Source of the DNA: Fulvimarina sp.
Lineage (GTDB): Bacteria > Pseudomonadota > Alphaproteobacteria > Rhizobiales > Rhizobiaceae
Assembly: GCA_002700095.1 (NCBI GenBank)
Contig: PACL01000077.1
Location: 10,791 to 74,790 of the forward strand
Reading direction: 5' to 3'
DNA: 64,000 nucleotides
In this document: positions 1 through 9,080 of the stretch, one piece after another
Layout: the number at the start of each line of letters is the position of its first letter
Position numbering within the stretch: the stretch's first letter is position 1
Notes under the pieces: model-generated
Told to the model about the DNA's origin: nothing
Databases searched by the model: none
What the model saw: the letters and a program-made list of their open reading frames with translations, nothing else
Program-made: the position numbers and the translations under genes

Positions 1-171
1 GCGCGCCGAGAGCCCCCTGCCGCAGGACAGGAGGGGCGCTCAGCGGGTGGCGATCGAAAGTTCAGCGATCGGGGCTCGCGCGAGCCTTTACACGATTTTT
101 CGCATCTGCGAAAGGGTGGAGGAGGGTTGGCTTGCGGGGCATCGCCCGGCCAGCCGGACCGGTCGCCGGTT

Positions 172-402
172 TCACCAGGCCGCGATCTTTCCGGTGATCG
201 CGACCTTCACCGGGACATCGGCGGAGAGAGGCGGCAGCCGTCTGGCTGTCCCCTCGTCCTCGACGAGGACCAGAACCGCATAGTCGTTGCCACTGTCGGT
301 CTGGCCTATCCCAAGGCTGACGCCGGGCACGTCCTGCAATTGCTCCTTGATGCGTTGCTTGGCAAGTCTCGCCTCGCTCATGGTATGCAGTTTCGCGCTC
401 AT
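172..402 (-). CDS. Small hypothetical protein (76 aa)
   Basis: I do not recognise this protein. It has no signal peptide or membrane segment. The first half is helical and basic (MSEARLAKQRIKEQLQ), and the second half holds short hydrophobic strands (YAVLVLVEDE, VKVAITGKI), suggesting a small soluble alpha/beta protein. I chose the ATG at 402 because GAGG lies eight bases upstream. An in-frame ATG at 456 would add 18 residues with a hydrophobic run, which I think less likely. It is transcribed divergently from the DUF1344 gene, with about 330 bp between them. Codon use has the strong G/C third position of its neighbours, which supports a real gene. Confidence 0.6.
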   Translation of the reverse strand: MSAKLHTMSEARLAKQRIKEQLQDVPGVSLGIGQTDSGNDYAVLVLVEDEGTARRLPPLSADVPVKVAITGKIAAW

Positions 403-733
403 CGCTTTGGCCTCGATCCAGTCGCACGAGTATAGCACCACGACGACCCTTGTCATGGCGTCGCAACCGCACGTGTCGTCGCCATATCGGTCCGCTGCAG
501 CACGGTCCCGACGCCTGCGCGGCCGACGGGAATGCGGAGGTTTTGCGGACAGAAAACATTATTTCTTGTTCATTTGCGCCCGGTTTGCGGCCCGCCTAGC
601 TTTGCCGTCGAAGCCGGGAAGCGCCGGCGGTTCCTTCCCGGGGCCGCGACGCGACGCGACCTGACGGCTTCCGATCTGCCGGTTGACGCGGCTCTCTGTC
701 CGCCGCGCCCCGGCCCATGACGAGGATGCGCCG
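403..733. other. Divergent intergenic region, no gene seen
   Basis: This 331-base gap separates two divergent genes. An A/T-richer pocket near 541-572 is the likeliest place for promoters, but I see no clear -35/-10 pair and no coding or RNA signature. Confidence 0.4.
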
Positions 734-1132
734 ATGCGTAGTCTCACAATCCCCCTCACCCTTGCCGCCAGCCTGATCGCCGGGGCTCCCGCCTTCGCGG
801 CATCGCCGAGCATGGCGAAGGACGCGATGTCGAACGGTTCGTCGTCGTCTGGCGCGATGTCGTCCGGTTCGATGCAGGGCGGCTCGAACGCGGGCGGCTC
901 GATGTCGGATGGCTCGGTCAAGCATATGGCGAGTGCCAAGGCCCACGAGACGACGGGCAGGATCAAGTCCGTCGATGCCGCCGCCAGGACCCTGACGCTG
1001 ACCGACGGCAAGACCTTCGTGCTGCCGGCGGACCTCACCGCCTCGTCGGTGAAGAAGGGCGAGCACGTCCGGGTCAGCTATCTGATGAACGGCAAGACGA
1101 TGTCGGCAACGCACGTGCGGGCCGTGAAGTAG
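734..1132 (+). CDS. DUF1344-family periplasmic protein
   Basis: A 132-residue exported protein. Residues 1-23 form a classical signal peptide ending in AFA. Residues 24-65 are a low-complexity stretch rich in Ser, Gly and Met (repeats such as SSGAMSSGSM). The last 60 residues (TGRIKSVDAAARTLTLTDGK through VRVSYLMNGK) match the small beta-barrel of the DUF1344 family, common in Hyphomicrobiales periplasms; its function is unknown. The start at 734 is preferred over an upstream in-frame GTG or ATG because GAGG precedes it by eight bases and it begins directly with the signal peptide. The Met-rich linker is unusual and could in principle bind copper, but that is speculation. Confidence 0.8.
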   Translation: MRSLTIPLTLAASLIAGAPAFAASPSMAKDAMSNGSSSSGAMSSGSMQGGSNAGGSMSDGSVKHMASAKAHETTGRIKSVDAAARTLTLTDGKTFVLPADLTASSVKKGEHVRVSYLMNGKTMSATHVRAVK

Positions 1133-1522
1133 GCCTTGCTGTCACTCGCCGGCCCCGGCGGCCGCTGGCCATGAGCCTTGGCCTGCTGGCCAGAGGTTTG
1201 GGCCAGCAGCTGCCAGTAGCGGGATGAGCGAGACTTCGGGCGGGCGACGTCCGGCACCCCGGCGAAGGACGGAATCCGCCACGACCGACTTCGCGATCGG
1301 ACCGATCCCACCCCAGAGCCGCCCGGGTGCCCCCTCGCCCGGCCGGCTTCGGCGGGCCGGGGGCGAGGCCTCCGGTCCGTCTTGTCGATGCCTACCGTTC
1401 GCATGCGGCAACCGGCAGATCCGTTCGATGCCGAACGTCCCGGACGGGACCGGCGACGCGCGAGCGTCATGCCAGGTCCCGTCCGGCCGGGCCCCGTCCG
1501 GGCCGGTCGAACGGACGGTGGA
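1133..1522. other. Convergent intergenic region with perfect hairpin
   Basis: This gap separates two convergent genes. It contains a perfect 9-bp inverted repeat (1183-1191 and 1201-1209, CTGCTGGCC/GGCCAGCAG, 9-base loop) and further GC-rich inverted repeats near 1335-1365 and 1478-1512. None is followed by a run of T, so they may be Rho-dependent or bidirectional transcript ends. No coding sequence is apparent. Confidence 0.45.
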
Positions 1523-3082
1523 TCAGGCCTTGCGGACCGGCTGCAGCGTGGTCTTCCACAGCTCGGTGTCGGCGGTGTCCATGAGGCGGACGGTCAGTTC
1601 CTCGCTGGCGCCGTCGATGTCGACGATGCCGAAGAACTGCAGGCCGGCCGAGGGCGGCAGGTTGACCTGGCCGTCGGCCGGGGCCTTCACGTAGCGCACC
1701 TCGGGACCGAAGGTCATGTCGAGGTCGTTCGGGCCGAAGGTGCCGGCATGGATCGGGCCGGAGACGAACTCCCAGAACGGCTCGAAATCCTGGAAGGCCG
1801 CGCGCTCGGGCGAATAGTGGTGGGCCGCGGTGTAGTGGACGTCCGCCGTCAGCCAGACGGTGTTGGTGATGCCGGCCGACTTGATGAAGCGCAACAGGTC
1901 GGCGAATTCCAGCTCGCGGCCCTTGGCCTCGCCGTTGTCGCCATTGGCGACGGCCTCCCACTTCTCGCCGTCCGGCACGAGAAGGCCGATCGGCATGTCG
2001 GAGGCGATGACCTTCCAGGTGGCGCCGGAATTGGCCAGCTCACGCTTCAGCCAGGCGATCTGCTCAGGCCCCATCATGGCGCTGGCCTCGGAGGCGGTCG
2101 GCTGCAGGTTGTCGCCGTTGCCGCCGCGATAGGAGCGCAGGTCGAGGAAGAAAATGTCGAGCATCGGCCCGTAGGCGATCCTGCGATAGACCCGGCCGGG
2201 CTCCTGGGGCACGAAGCGGATCGGCGTCATCTCGTGGAAGGCCCGGGCGCCGCGCGCCGACAGGAGACCGATCTCCTTGACGCTGTAGCGCTCGTCGGCG
2301 GAGAGGTCCTTGGTCGAGGACCAGTTGTTGACCACCTCATGGTCGTCCCACTGGTAGAAGGTCGGGACCGAAGCGTTGAGCGCCTGGACGTTCTTGTCGA
2401 GGAGGTTGTACTTCCACTGGCCGCGATATTCCTCGAGGGTCTCGGCGACCTTCGACTTCTCCGGCGTGACGATGTTCTTCCAGATCGTGCCGTCTTCCAG
2501 CTCGACGCTCTCCTTCAGCGGACCGTCGGCATAGATCGTGTCGCCGGAATGCAGGAAGAAGTCCGGCTCGTGTTTCGCCATGGTGGCGTAGCCGATCATG
2601 CCGCCGCGAGCCTCGTCGATGCCCCAGCCCTGGCCGACGGTGTCGCCCGACCAGGTGAAACGGACCGAGCGGCGCGAGGCCGGCGCGGTGCGGAAGCGGC
2701 CGACGATCGGCTGGGAGACGCCGTTGCTGTCGGAGAGGTCGGTGGCGACCGCGCGCCAGAAGATCTCCTGGTCCGACGGCAGACCGTCGATCAGGCGCTT
2801 GACGGTGAAGTCGGAGGCCGGCGACGACGTCAGGGCATGAAGCTTGCGGGCGTTGGCGAAGCTCTCGGTGGTCGCCCACTCGAAATCGATGCGCGCCGGC
2901 CGGTCGACCCGGGTCCAGACCATGCCGGAGGTGGCGTCGACGTCGCCGGTCTGGACGCCGTGGGTGAATTCGGGACGGGTCGCGGCGCGGCTGATGGAGG
3001 GCATGGCGAAGGACGAGCCGGCGGCGAGAGCGGCGACGCCGCTCTGGGCGAGGAAGCGGCGACGCGTGAGGGAGAGCACCAT
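1523..3082 (-). CDS. phoD: PhoD-family alkaline phosphatase, Tat-exported
   Basis: A 519-residue metallophosphoesterase of the PhoD type, which hydrolyses phosphomonoesters and phosphodiesters outside the cytoplasm. The N-terminus is a twin-arginine signal (TRRRFLAQSG at residues 6-15, followed by AALAAGSSFA), so it is folded and metal-loaded before export, as known for the family. Next comes the PhoD N-terminal beta domain (about 35-130: FTHGVQTGDVDATSGMVWTR). The catalytic metallophosphatase domain follows, with the diagnostic SGDTIYADGP, QWDDHEVVNNW and TADVHYTAAHHY blocks that carry the metal ligands. The start has AAGG about ten bases upstream. It stands alone, convergent with the DUF1344 gene. 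No Pho box was identified by eye. Confidence 0.93.
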   Translation of the reverse strand: MVLSLTRRRFLAQSGVAALAAGSSFAMPSISRAATRPEFTHGVQTGDVDATSGMVWTRVDRPARIDFEWATTESFANARKLHALTSSPASDFTVKRLIDGLPSDQEIFWRAVATDLSDSNGVSQPIVGRFRTAPASRRSVRFTWSGDTVGQGWGIDEARGGMIGYATMAKHEPDFFLHSGDTIYADGPLKESVELEDGTIWKNIVTPEKSKVAETLEEYRGQWKYNLLDKNVQALNASVPTFYQWDDHEVVNNWSSTKDLSADERYSVKEIGLLSARGARAFHEMTPIRFVPQEPGRVYRRIAYGPMLDIFFLDLRSYRGGNGDNLQPTASEASAMMGPEQIAWLKRELANSGATWKVIASDMPIGLLVPDGEKWEAVANGDNGEAKGRELEFADLLRFIKSAGITNTVWLTADVHYTAAHHYSPERAAFQDFEPFWEFVSGPIHAGTFGPNDLDMTFGPEVRYVKAPADGQVNLPPSAGLQFFGIVDIDGASEELTVRLMDTADTELWKTTLQPVRKA

Positions 3083-3281
3083 CTGGGGACCTTTCGAATC
3101 CGGGGAAGACCGGCGGCACTTTCGAAAGATTCCATGTCAGGCGAGCTTCGCTCGGATGAACCTTTAGCGACGGCAGAGATGGCCTGGAAACAAGGGCCGA
3201 GACGTCTCGCCACCGCCAGGCCACGCATCGAACGGGCGGCGGCGCCCGGCAGTCGCAACCAGCCGATCCGCCGACAGGCGC

Positions 3282-3884
3282 TCAGGCGCAGCGGCCGCGG
3301 ACCGAGACCTCTTCCTTCTTGTCGCCCCAGAAGACCGTCATCTTGCCGGTATATTCGACGTGATCGTCGAGCATCTGCGTGCCGGTGAGGACGAGGCCGA
3401 CGCTGATGCGCGGCTCGCCGGCCGCCCGCCAGTTGGTGACGACCGCCCCGTCCTTGCCGGCCGCGGTCTTGCCCTTTTCCAGCTCGCGCACCAGGCCGTT
3501 GGCCATCACGTAGCCACGCTCGAGGGGCTGGCCCTCGCCGGCATGGTCGGCGACCATGGTGACGAAGACGAAGCTGGCGTAGCCGTCATCGACCTTCTCG
3601 TCGGTGCCGGGCTCGGGCAGCACTTCCGGCTTGCCGCCCTCATCGGTCCGCACGAAGGCGCAGCGGCTGGCGATCGGCGCCCAGTCGAGCCGGCCGAGAT
3701 TGAGCCCGCGCGGCGTCAGGCCGGAGGACGGCTCCTGGCTCTGGCCGGGCTTGGGTGCGGTGAAGGGCGACGATTCCAGATCGATGCCGCCGGCCGGCGG
3801 ATCCTGGGCGAACGCGTCTGCGGCCACGAGAAGAACGGTTGCGGCGACGATCGCCCGCCAGCGGCCTTTCTCTATCCTCGTCAT
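3282..3884 (-). CDS. Secreted protein of unknown function
   Basis: A 200-residue exported protein that I cannot assign. Residues 1-26 (after MTRIEKGRWR) form a hydrophobic signal peptide ending in ADAFAQ. The mature part is probably all-beta, with strands such as YASFVFVTMVADHAG and HVEYTGKMTVFWGDKK, and has two cysteines (in RCAFV and at the C-terminal RGRCA) that could form a disulfide. The ATG at 3884 has GAGGG six bases upstream; an ATG at 3926 would overlap the priA stop and hide the signal peptide. It lies 38 bp downstream of priA on the same strand and is probably cotranscribed with it. Similar small periplasmic proteins follow priA in related bacteria, but their role is unknown to me. 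Confidence 0.7.
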   Translation of the reverse strand: MTRIEKGRWRAIVAATVLLVAADAFAQDPPAGGIDLESSPFTAPKPGQSQEPSSGLTPRGLNLGRLDWAPIASRCAFVRTDEGGKPEVLPEPGTDEKVDDGYASFVFVTMVADHAGEGQPLERGYVMANGLVRELEKGKTAAGKDGAVVTNWRAAGEPRISVGLVLTGTQMLDDHVEYTGKMTVFWGDKKEEVSVRGRCA

Positions 3885-3922
3885 GTCGAACCCTCGGAAC
3901 CTCGCCCCTGCCCCCGGATGTC

Positions 3923-6136
3923 TCACAGAAAGCTCTGTGGGTCCATGTCGATTTGTATCTGGACCGAGCCGCGCGGGCGCGGCGCATTGGCCAGCGTCTC
4001 GCGCAGATAGGCCTGGATCGGCGCCCGCCGGCTGGCCTCGACGAGAAGCCGGAACCGGTGCCGCCCACGCACCACGGCGAGCGGCGCCTCGGCCGGCCCG
4101 AGCATCTCGATCTCGGGCGCCTCGGGCGCCGCCTTGCGGATCTCCCGCGCGTGGACCTCGGCGTCCTTGCGGCTGTCGGCGGAGACGATGATCGCGGCCA
4201 GCCGGCCGAAGGGCGGCAGGGCGCTGCGCCGGCGCTCGTCGATCTCGCTGTCGTAGAAGCTCTCGGGATCGGCCGCGACGAGGGCCTGCATCACCGGATG
4301 CAGAGGCTGGAAGGTCTGGATCAGGCCGCGGCTGGCAAGCCCTGTGCGCCCGGCCCGGCCGGTGACCTGGTGGAGCAGCTGGAAGGTGCGCTCGGCGGCG
4401 CGCGGATCGCCGTTGGCGAGGCCGAGATCGGCGTCGATCGCGCCGACCAGCGTCATCTTCGGAAAATGGTGCCCCTTGGCCACCAGCTGCGTGCCGATGA
4501 CGATGTCGGCCTCGCCGTCAGCGACGGCCTCGAGCTCCCGGCGCAGCCGGCGCGGGCCGCCGGCGATGTCGGAGGAGAGGACGATGGTCCGCGCCTCGGG
4601 AAAATCCTCGACCATCTCCTCGGCGATGCGCTCCACCCCCGGGCCGCAGGCGACGAGATGATCCAGCGTGCCGCATTCCGGGCAGGCTTCGGGGCGGGGC
4701 GTCGAGAAGCCGCAATGGTGGCACTGGAGGACGCCGCGCAGCCGGTGGTCCACGAGCCAGGTCGAGCAGTTGTGGCACTGGAACCGGTGGCCGCAGACCC
4801 GGCAGAGGGTCAGGGGCGCATAGCCGCGGCGGTTGAGGAACAGGAGCGCCTGTTCGCCCTTGGCCAGCGTCTTGCGGATCTCGGTCGCAAGCACCGGCGA
4901 GACGAAGCGGCCCCTGGCCGGCGGATGGCGGCGCATGTCGACGAGGGAGAGTTCCGGCAGCGCCGCATCGCCGTGCCGCGCCTTCAGCCGGACATGGCCG
5001 TAACGCCCGGAGACGGCGTTGACGCGGGTCTCGATCGAAGGCGTCGCCGAGGCGAGGATCACCGGAAAGCCGCCGAGCGAGGCGCGCACCACCGCCATGT
5101 CGCGGGCATGGTAGAAGGTGCGGTCCTCCTGCTTGTAGGCGGGGTCGTGCTCCTCGTCGACGACGACGAGGCCGAGCTCCCTGAACGGCAGGAACAGCGA
5201 GGACCTGGCGCCGGCGACGATGCGCACGCGCCCTTCGGCCACCTGCCGCCAGATCGCCTCGCGCTTCTTCGGCGCAACGTCCGAATGCCATTCGGCCGGC
5301 GGCGCGCCGAATCGCGCATGGAAGCGGTCGATGAAGCTCTGGGTGAGCGCGATCTCGGGCAGGAGGATCAGCACCTGTTTGCCGGCATCGAGGGCCGCAG
5401 CGACGGCCTCGAAATAGACCTCGGTCTTGCCGGAGCCGGTCGCGCCCTCGAGCAGCAGCGGCTGGAAGCGCGCGTTTTCGACGGCCGCGACGAGGTCGCC
5501 GGCGGCCTCAGTCTGATCCTTGCTGAGGGTGGCGCGGCCGTAGCTCGTGTCGGGCTCGGCGACGGCCGGCGGCGGCGGAAAGCGCACGGTCCTGAAGACG
5601 CCCTGCTTCAGGAGGCCATCGACGACAGAGGTGCTGACGCCGGCAGCATGGGCGAGACCGCTCTTCGACCAGGCGGGGGCGTCCTCGGCCGCCGAAAGCA
5701 CGCGCTTTCGCGCGGGCGTGATGCGGTCGGGCGCCTCCCCGGTCGCCTCGATCCCCTCGATCCACGCCTCTGGATCGAAGGCGGCCGGCGCCCTCAGGGC
5801 CATGCGCACGACGAGGCCCGGCGGCGACAGCGTGTAGTCGGCGACCCAGTCGACAAAGCGGCGCATGGTCTCGTCCAGGGGCGGGCAGTCGAAGATATGG
5901 GTGATCGGCCTAAGCTTCCTCGCATCCACCGCATCCGTCGGCCCGTCCCAGACGACGCCCGCCACCTGGCGCGGCCCGAGCGGCACCTGGACGATCGAGC
6001 CCGGACGCACGACCATGCCCTCCGGCACCGTATAGGAATAGGGCCGGTCGGCGGGCAGCGGCACCAGGACGGGAACCACGGCTTCGGGAAAGAGCTGGTC
6101 GGTGAGGTTCAAGGCATCTCCGGCGAAGGACGGCAC
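3923..6136 (-). CDS. priA: Primosomal protein N' (replication restart helicase)
   Basis: A 737-residue superfamily 2 helicase that loads the replisome at stalled forks. It has the N-terminal 3'-DNA-binding domain (about 15-110), a winged helix (about 135-185) and the helicase core with Walker A GATGSGKT (231-238) and DEEH box (327-330). The helicase-embedded zinc-binding region has eight cysteines, from CRVCGHRFQCHNC to CPECG. The usual RecG-like second lobe (VGAIDADLGL, VTGRAGR) follows. All catalytic motifs are intact. The first codon is GTG at 6136 with a poor ribosome site; a TTG at 6112 has GGAG five bases upstream and would give a protein starting near NLTDQL, so the true start may be there. 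It is followed by a secreted-protein gene. Confidence 0.95.
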   Translation of the reverse strand: MPSFAGDALNLTDQLFPEAVVPVLVPLPADRPYSYTVPEGMVVRPGSIVQVPLGPRQVAGVVWDGPTDAVDARKLRPITHIFDCPPLDETMRRFVDWVADYTLSPPGLVVRMALRAPAAFDPEAWIEGIEATGEAPDRITPARKRVLSAAEDAPAWSKSGLAHAAGVSTSVVDGLLKQGVFRTVRFPPPPAVAEPDTSYGRATLSKDQTEAAGDLVAAVENARFQPLLLEGATGSGKTEVYFEAVAAALDAGKQVLILLPEIALTQSFIDRFHARFGAPPAEWHSDVAPKKREAIWRQVAEGRVRIVAGARSSLFLPFRELGLVVVDEEHDPAYKQEDRTFYHARDMAVVRASLGGFPVILASATPSIETRVNAVSGRYGHVRLKARHGDAALPELSLVDMRRHPPARGRFVSPVLATEIRKTLAKGEQALLFLNRRGYAPLTLCRVCGHRFQCHNCSTWLVDHRLRGVLQCHHCGFSTPRPEACPECGTLDHLVACGPGVERIAEEMVEDFPEARTIVLSSDIAGGPRRLRRELEAVADGEADIVIGTQLVAKGHHFPKMTLVGAIDADLGLANGDPRAAERTFQLLHQVTGRAGRTGLASRGLIQTFQPLHPVMQALVAADPESFYDSEIDERRRSALPPFGRLAAIIVSADSRKDAEVHAREIRKAAPEAPEIEMLGPAEAPLAVVRGRHRFRLLVEASRRAPIQAYLRETLANAPRPRGSVQIQIDMDPQSFL

Positions 6137-6264
6137 GGCGCCGGCAAGGCGAATCAGACGTGCAGCGCCCTCAGCCTAACAGCCCGCGACGGGACGCGCG
6201 CTTCGGCTCGCAGTCCGACCGGACGGCAACGGCCAACCGACCCGGCGCACATTTCGAACGGGTT

Positions 6265-6597
6265 CTAGGCCGTATCCGCCCCGTCGCGCCAGTCGAAGGC
6301 GAAAGGCGCCTCCTTGAAGGCGAAGCGGTCGAGATGGCTGGCGACGACGCCCTTCAACTGGTCCAGCTGCTCGGGCCGGCTCGCGTCGATGGTGCAGTCG
6401 AGATGATCCCCGCAGGCCGCCAGCACGAGGTGGCCGTCGCCCGGCCAGTCGGCCCCCCGAATGTCGCGCGGGAACGTCACGGTGCCCTTTTCGGGCGTGA
6501 ACGCGACGGCAAGATTGTGGCTCCAGTGCGTGCAGAGCTGCTGCAGATAGCGACTGGCATTGCCGGTCGGAACACTGGCGGTGGATTGCAGTGCCAT
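6265..6597 (-). CDS. DUF2218-family protein
   Basis: A 110-residue cytoplasmic protein matching the DUF2218 pattern: N-terminal RYLQQLCTHWSHNLAV, a central strand set (GTVTFPRDIRGADWPGDGHL), and C-terminal LDRFAFKEAPFAFDW. In this family a tetrad of short beta strands follows a helix carrying CxHW; the CTHW here fits. Function is unknown; family members sit near siderophore or heme genes in some bacteria, but there is no such context here. I start at ATG 6597, where the family begins, although the ribosome site is weak. It lies between priA and the divergent transaldolase gene, a position that looks like an insertion into the common fsa/priA arrangement. Confidence 0.8.
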   Translation of the reverse strand: MALQSTASVPTGNASRYLQQLCTHWSHNLAVAFTPEKGTVTFPRDIRGADWPGDGHLVLAACGDHLDCTIDASRPEQLDQLKGVVASHLDRFAFKEAPFAFDWRDGADTA

Positions 6598-6871
6598 GGC
6601 TGGATACTCGTTTGTCGGCAGACCGCAACAAGGGCGACGGGCTGGAAATAAGCCCGCAGAACGGCCGTGCCAAGGTCCGGCCCGCCCGGGTCGGCGGAGC
6701 GCAGGGTTCGGGATCGACCGATCCCGTCTGCCGATCGCGACAGAATGTCCTATATGAGGGGAACGATCACCCGGCCGGCAACGGGATCGAAACGATCCAT
6801 GTGGCGCCGGCCGCCGCGATCCTGCTATGGACGCGGCGAACGCACAACCCGAGTCTTGAAGGGGCACTCCC

Positions 6872-7525
6872 ATGAAATTCTTCGTCGATACCGCCGACGT
6901 CGCCGAGATCCGCGAACTGGCGGAAGCCGGTCTGCTGGATGGCGTCACCACCAACCCGTCGCTGATCAAGAAGGCCAACCGGCCGATGACGGACATCATC
7001 GCCGAGATCTGCGAGATCGTCGATGGCCCGGTCTCGGCCGAGGTCGCCGCCACGGAGACGAGCGAAATGATCCGCGAGGGCAAGTTCCTCGCCGGGATCG
7101 CCGACAATGTCTGCATCAAGCTGCCGCTCACCATGGACGGGCTGAAGGCCTGCAACGAGCTGACCGGCGAAGGCTTCATGGTCAACGTCACGCTCTGCTT
7201 CTCCGCCGTCCAGGCGCTGCTCGCGGCCAAGGCCGGCGCGACCTTCATCTCGCCCTTCATCGGCCGCCTCGACGACATCAATCTCGACGGCATGGAGCTG
7301 ATCGCCGACATCCGGCGGATCTACGACAATTACGGCTTCGACACCGAGATCCTCGCCGCCTCGATCCGCACCATGAACCACGTGCGCGAGGCTGCCCTGA
7401 TCGGTGCCGACGTGGCGACGGTTCCGCCGGCAACACTGAAGGGCCTCGTCAAGCACCCGCTGACCGACAAGGGCCTCGAAACGTTCCTCGCCGACTGGAA
7501 GGCGACCGGCCAGACCATCGGCTGA
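6872..7525 (+). CDS. tal: Transaldolase / fructose-6-phosphate aldolase-like
   Basis: A 217-residue TIM-barrel enzyme of the short transaldolase (TAL/FSA) subfamily. Motifs present are [11 protein letters not shown] at the start, [11 protein letters not shown] (residues 24-34), the Schiff-base lysine K83 in CIKLPLT, and [12 protein letters not shown]. It acts in the non-oxidative pentose phosphate pathway, transferring dihydroxyacetone between sugar phosphates. In alphaproteobacteria this short form usually serves as the transaldolase; the sequence alone does not exclude true fructose-6-phosphate aldolase activity. GGGGCACTCCC precedes the ATG, giving a weak ribosome site. It is monocistronic, divergent from the DUF2218 gene, and ends at a strong intrinsic terminator. 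Confidence 0.92.
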   Translation: MKFFVDTADVAEIRELAEAGLLDGVTTNPSLIKKANRPMTDIIAEICEIVDGPVSAEVAATETSEMIREGKFLAGIADNVCIKLPLTMDGLKACNELTGEGFMVNVTLCFSAVQALLAAKAGATFISPFIGRLDDINLDGMELIADIRRIYDNYGFDTEILAASIRTMNHVREAALIGADVATVPPATLKGLVKHPLTDKGLETFLADWKATGQTIG

Positions 7526-7569
7526 TCCCATGATGCCGCCCGCGTCGATGACGATGCGGACTGAATCGA

Positions 7570-7610
7570 AACGCCCCGGACGAGCCACAGCGGCTTTCCG
7601 GGGCGTTTTT
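7570..7610 (+). terminator. Rho-independent terminator after tal
   Basis: An inverted repeat (AACGCCCCGGA at 7570-7580; its complement at 7597-7607) is followed by TTTTT. It lies 45 bp after the transaldolase stop. Confidence 0.85.
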
Positions 7611-7633
7611 GCATCTTGTGATCGGCCTCGGGA

Positions 7634-8965
7634 TCATCCCTTCGCCGTTGCCGCGCCCTCCCCTGGCTCAGCCTTGCGGGCGGCGATCTCTTCGCGGGAG
7701 GGGTCGCCCGCCTCCGGTTTGACCACGCGCTTGACCAGCCGCTCCAGCGTCAGCCCCTGGACCAGCACCGAGAAGATCACCACCGCATAGGTGGCCGTGA
7801 CGATCAGGTCGCGCTGCGGCCCGGTCGGCAGGGACAGCGCCAGAGCGACCGAGATGCCGCCGCGCACGCCGCCCCAGGTGAGCACCGCGACGATGCCTCT
7901 CGAGAAGCGCTCGCGCAGCCGGACGATCTGGAACGGCAGGTAGACGGCGAAGAACCGGCCGGCCAGCACCAGCGGGATCGCCAGGGCGGCGAGCGCGGCG
8001 GTCTGCCAGGTGAAATCGACGACGAGCAGTTCCAGCCCGATCAGCATGAACAGGACGGCGTTGAGGATGTCGTCGATCAGCGTCCAGAAGCCGTGGAGAT
8101 AGCGCTGGGTGAGATCGCTCATGGCATAGGTGACGCCGCGGTCGCCGATGAGGAGGCCGGCGACCACCACGGCGATCGGGCCGGACAGGCCGAGCCGGTG
8201 GGCGGCCATGTAGGTGCCCATGACGAGGGCGAGCGAGATCAGCACCTCGACCGGATAGTCGTCGATCTTCAGCATCATGCGGTAGGCGACATAGCCGGTG
8301 AGCGCGCCGAAGACCGCGCCGCCGAAGGCCTCGACCACGAAATGCTCCATCGCCAGGGAAAATGTCAGGTGCTCGCCGGAGGTGCCTGCCGCGAGGCCGA
8401 CGAGAATGGTGAAGACGACGACGCCGACGCCGTCGTTGAACAGCGATTCCCCCGCCATGTCGATCTCGAGCCGCTTCGGAACGCCGCTGATCGTCTTCAG
8501 CGTCGCCAGCACGGCGACCGGATCGGTCGGCGAGATCAGCGCGCCGAAGACCAGCGCCCAGGTGAAGCCGATGGGCACGCCGACGGCGGCCGCGAGATAG
8601 TAGAAGCCGGTCCCGCAGATCGCCGTCGAGATGACGACGCCGAAGGTCGCCATCAGCCCGACCGAGAGGCTGCGGGCCTTCAAGGCTTCCCAGTCCACAT
8701 GCAGCGCGCCGGCGAAGAGGAGGAAGCCGAGCATCCCCTCCATCAGCGTCTCGTTGAAGTCGATGCCGGCGACCGTGTCGCGGATGGCGGTCGGAAATCC
8801 GAGGCTCGGAAAAGCCAGGGAGAGGGCCATCAGCAGAAGCGAGGCCGCAAGTCCGAGGATCAGAAGGCCGGCATTGCTCGGCAGGTGGAGATGGCGCTTG
8901 TTCAGAAAGCCGAACAGGGCGGCGAGGACGAGAAGCAGGGCAGCCAGATCGAACAGGCTCAGCAT
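7634..8965 (-). CDS. CPA1-family Na+/H+ (cation/proton) antiporter
   Basis: A 443-residue inner-membrane antiporter with about twelve hydrophobic segments. Family marks are GFLLFAGALHVD, the ion-site region ALISPTDPVAVLATLK, GESLFNDGVGVVVF and the re-entrant region TWGGVRGGISVALALSLP. The conserved Asp of the DPV motif is present, consistent with electroneutral Na+/H+ or K+/H+ exchange. A short cytoplasmic tail (VVKPEAGDPSREEIAARK) closes the protein, without a regulatory TrkA domain. The ATG at 8965 is chosen because GGAG lies eight bases upstream; an ATG at 8998 would add 11 polar residues. The gene follows dps on the same strand but is separated from it by a strong terminator, so it is probably transcribed independently or by read-through. 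Confidence 0.9.
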   Translation of the reverse strand: MLSLFDLAALLLVLAALFGFLNKRHLHLPSNAGLLILGLAASLLLMALSLAFPSLGFPTAIRDTVAGIDFNETLMEGMLGFLLFAGALHVDWEALKARSLSVGLMATFGVVISTAICGTGFYYLAAAVGVPIGFTWALVFGALISPTDPVAVLATLKTISGVPKRLEIDMAGESLFNDGVGVVVFTILVGLAAGTSGEHLTFSLAMEHFVVEAFGGAVFGALTGYVAYRMMLKIDDYPVEVLISLALVMGTYMAAHRLGLSGPIAVVVAGLLIGDRGVTYAMSDLTQRYLHGFWTLIDDILNAVLFMLIGLELLVVDFTWQTAALAALAIPLVLAGRFFAVYLPFQIVRLRERFSRGIVAVLTWGGVRGGISVALALSLPTGPQRDLIVTATYAVVIFSVLVQGLTLERLVKRVVKPEAGDPSREEIAARKAEPGEGAATAKG

Positions 8966-8999
8966 GGGCGGCTCCGGTCGGATCGTCGAACGAGACACG

Positions 9000-9028
9000 A
9001 AAAAAGGGCGACGCCATGCGCCGCCCTC
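9000..9028 (-). terminator. Rho-independent terminator after dps
   Basis: On the minus strand GGGCGGCG (9026-9019) pairs with CGTCGCCC (9013-9006) around a short loop and is followed by six T (9005-9000). It lies about 55 bp after the dps stop. Confidence 0.85.
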
Positions 9029-9080
9029 TCCCAGATCATCAGACGCGCTGGAACACCAGCCCCGGCGCGCTTCCAGCCGA

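Noticed and set aside
3839-6268. Open frame of about 800 codons on the plus strand opposite priA
   Set aside because: It is antisense to intact priA and has the low-information composition of a shadow frame. The same applies to the long frames opposite phoD (1382-3388) and opposite the 592- and 614-residue envelope genes.
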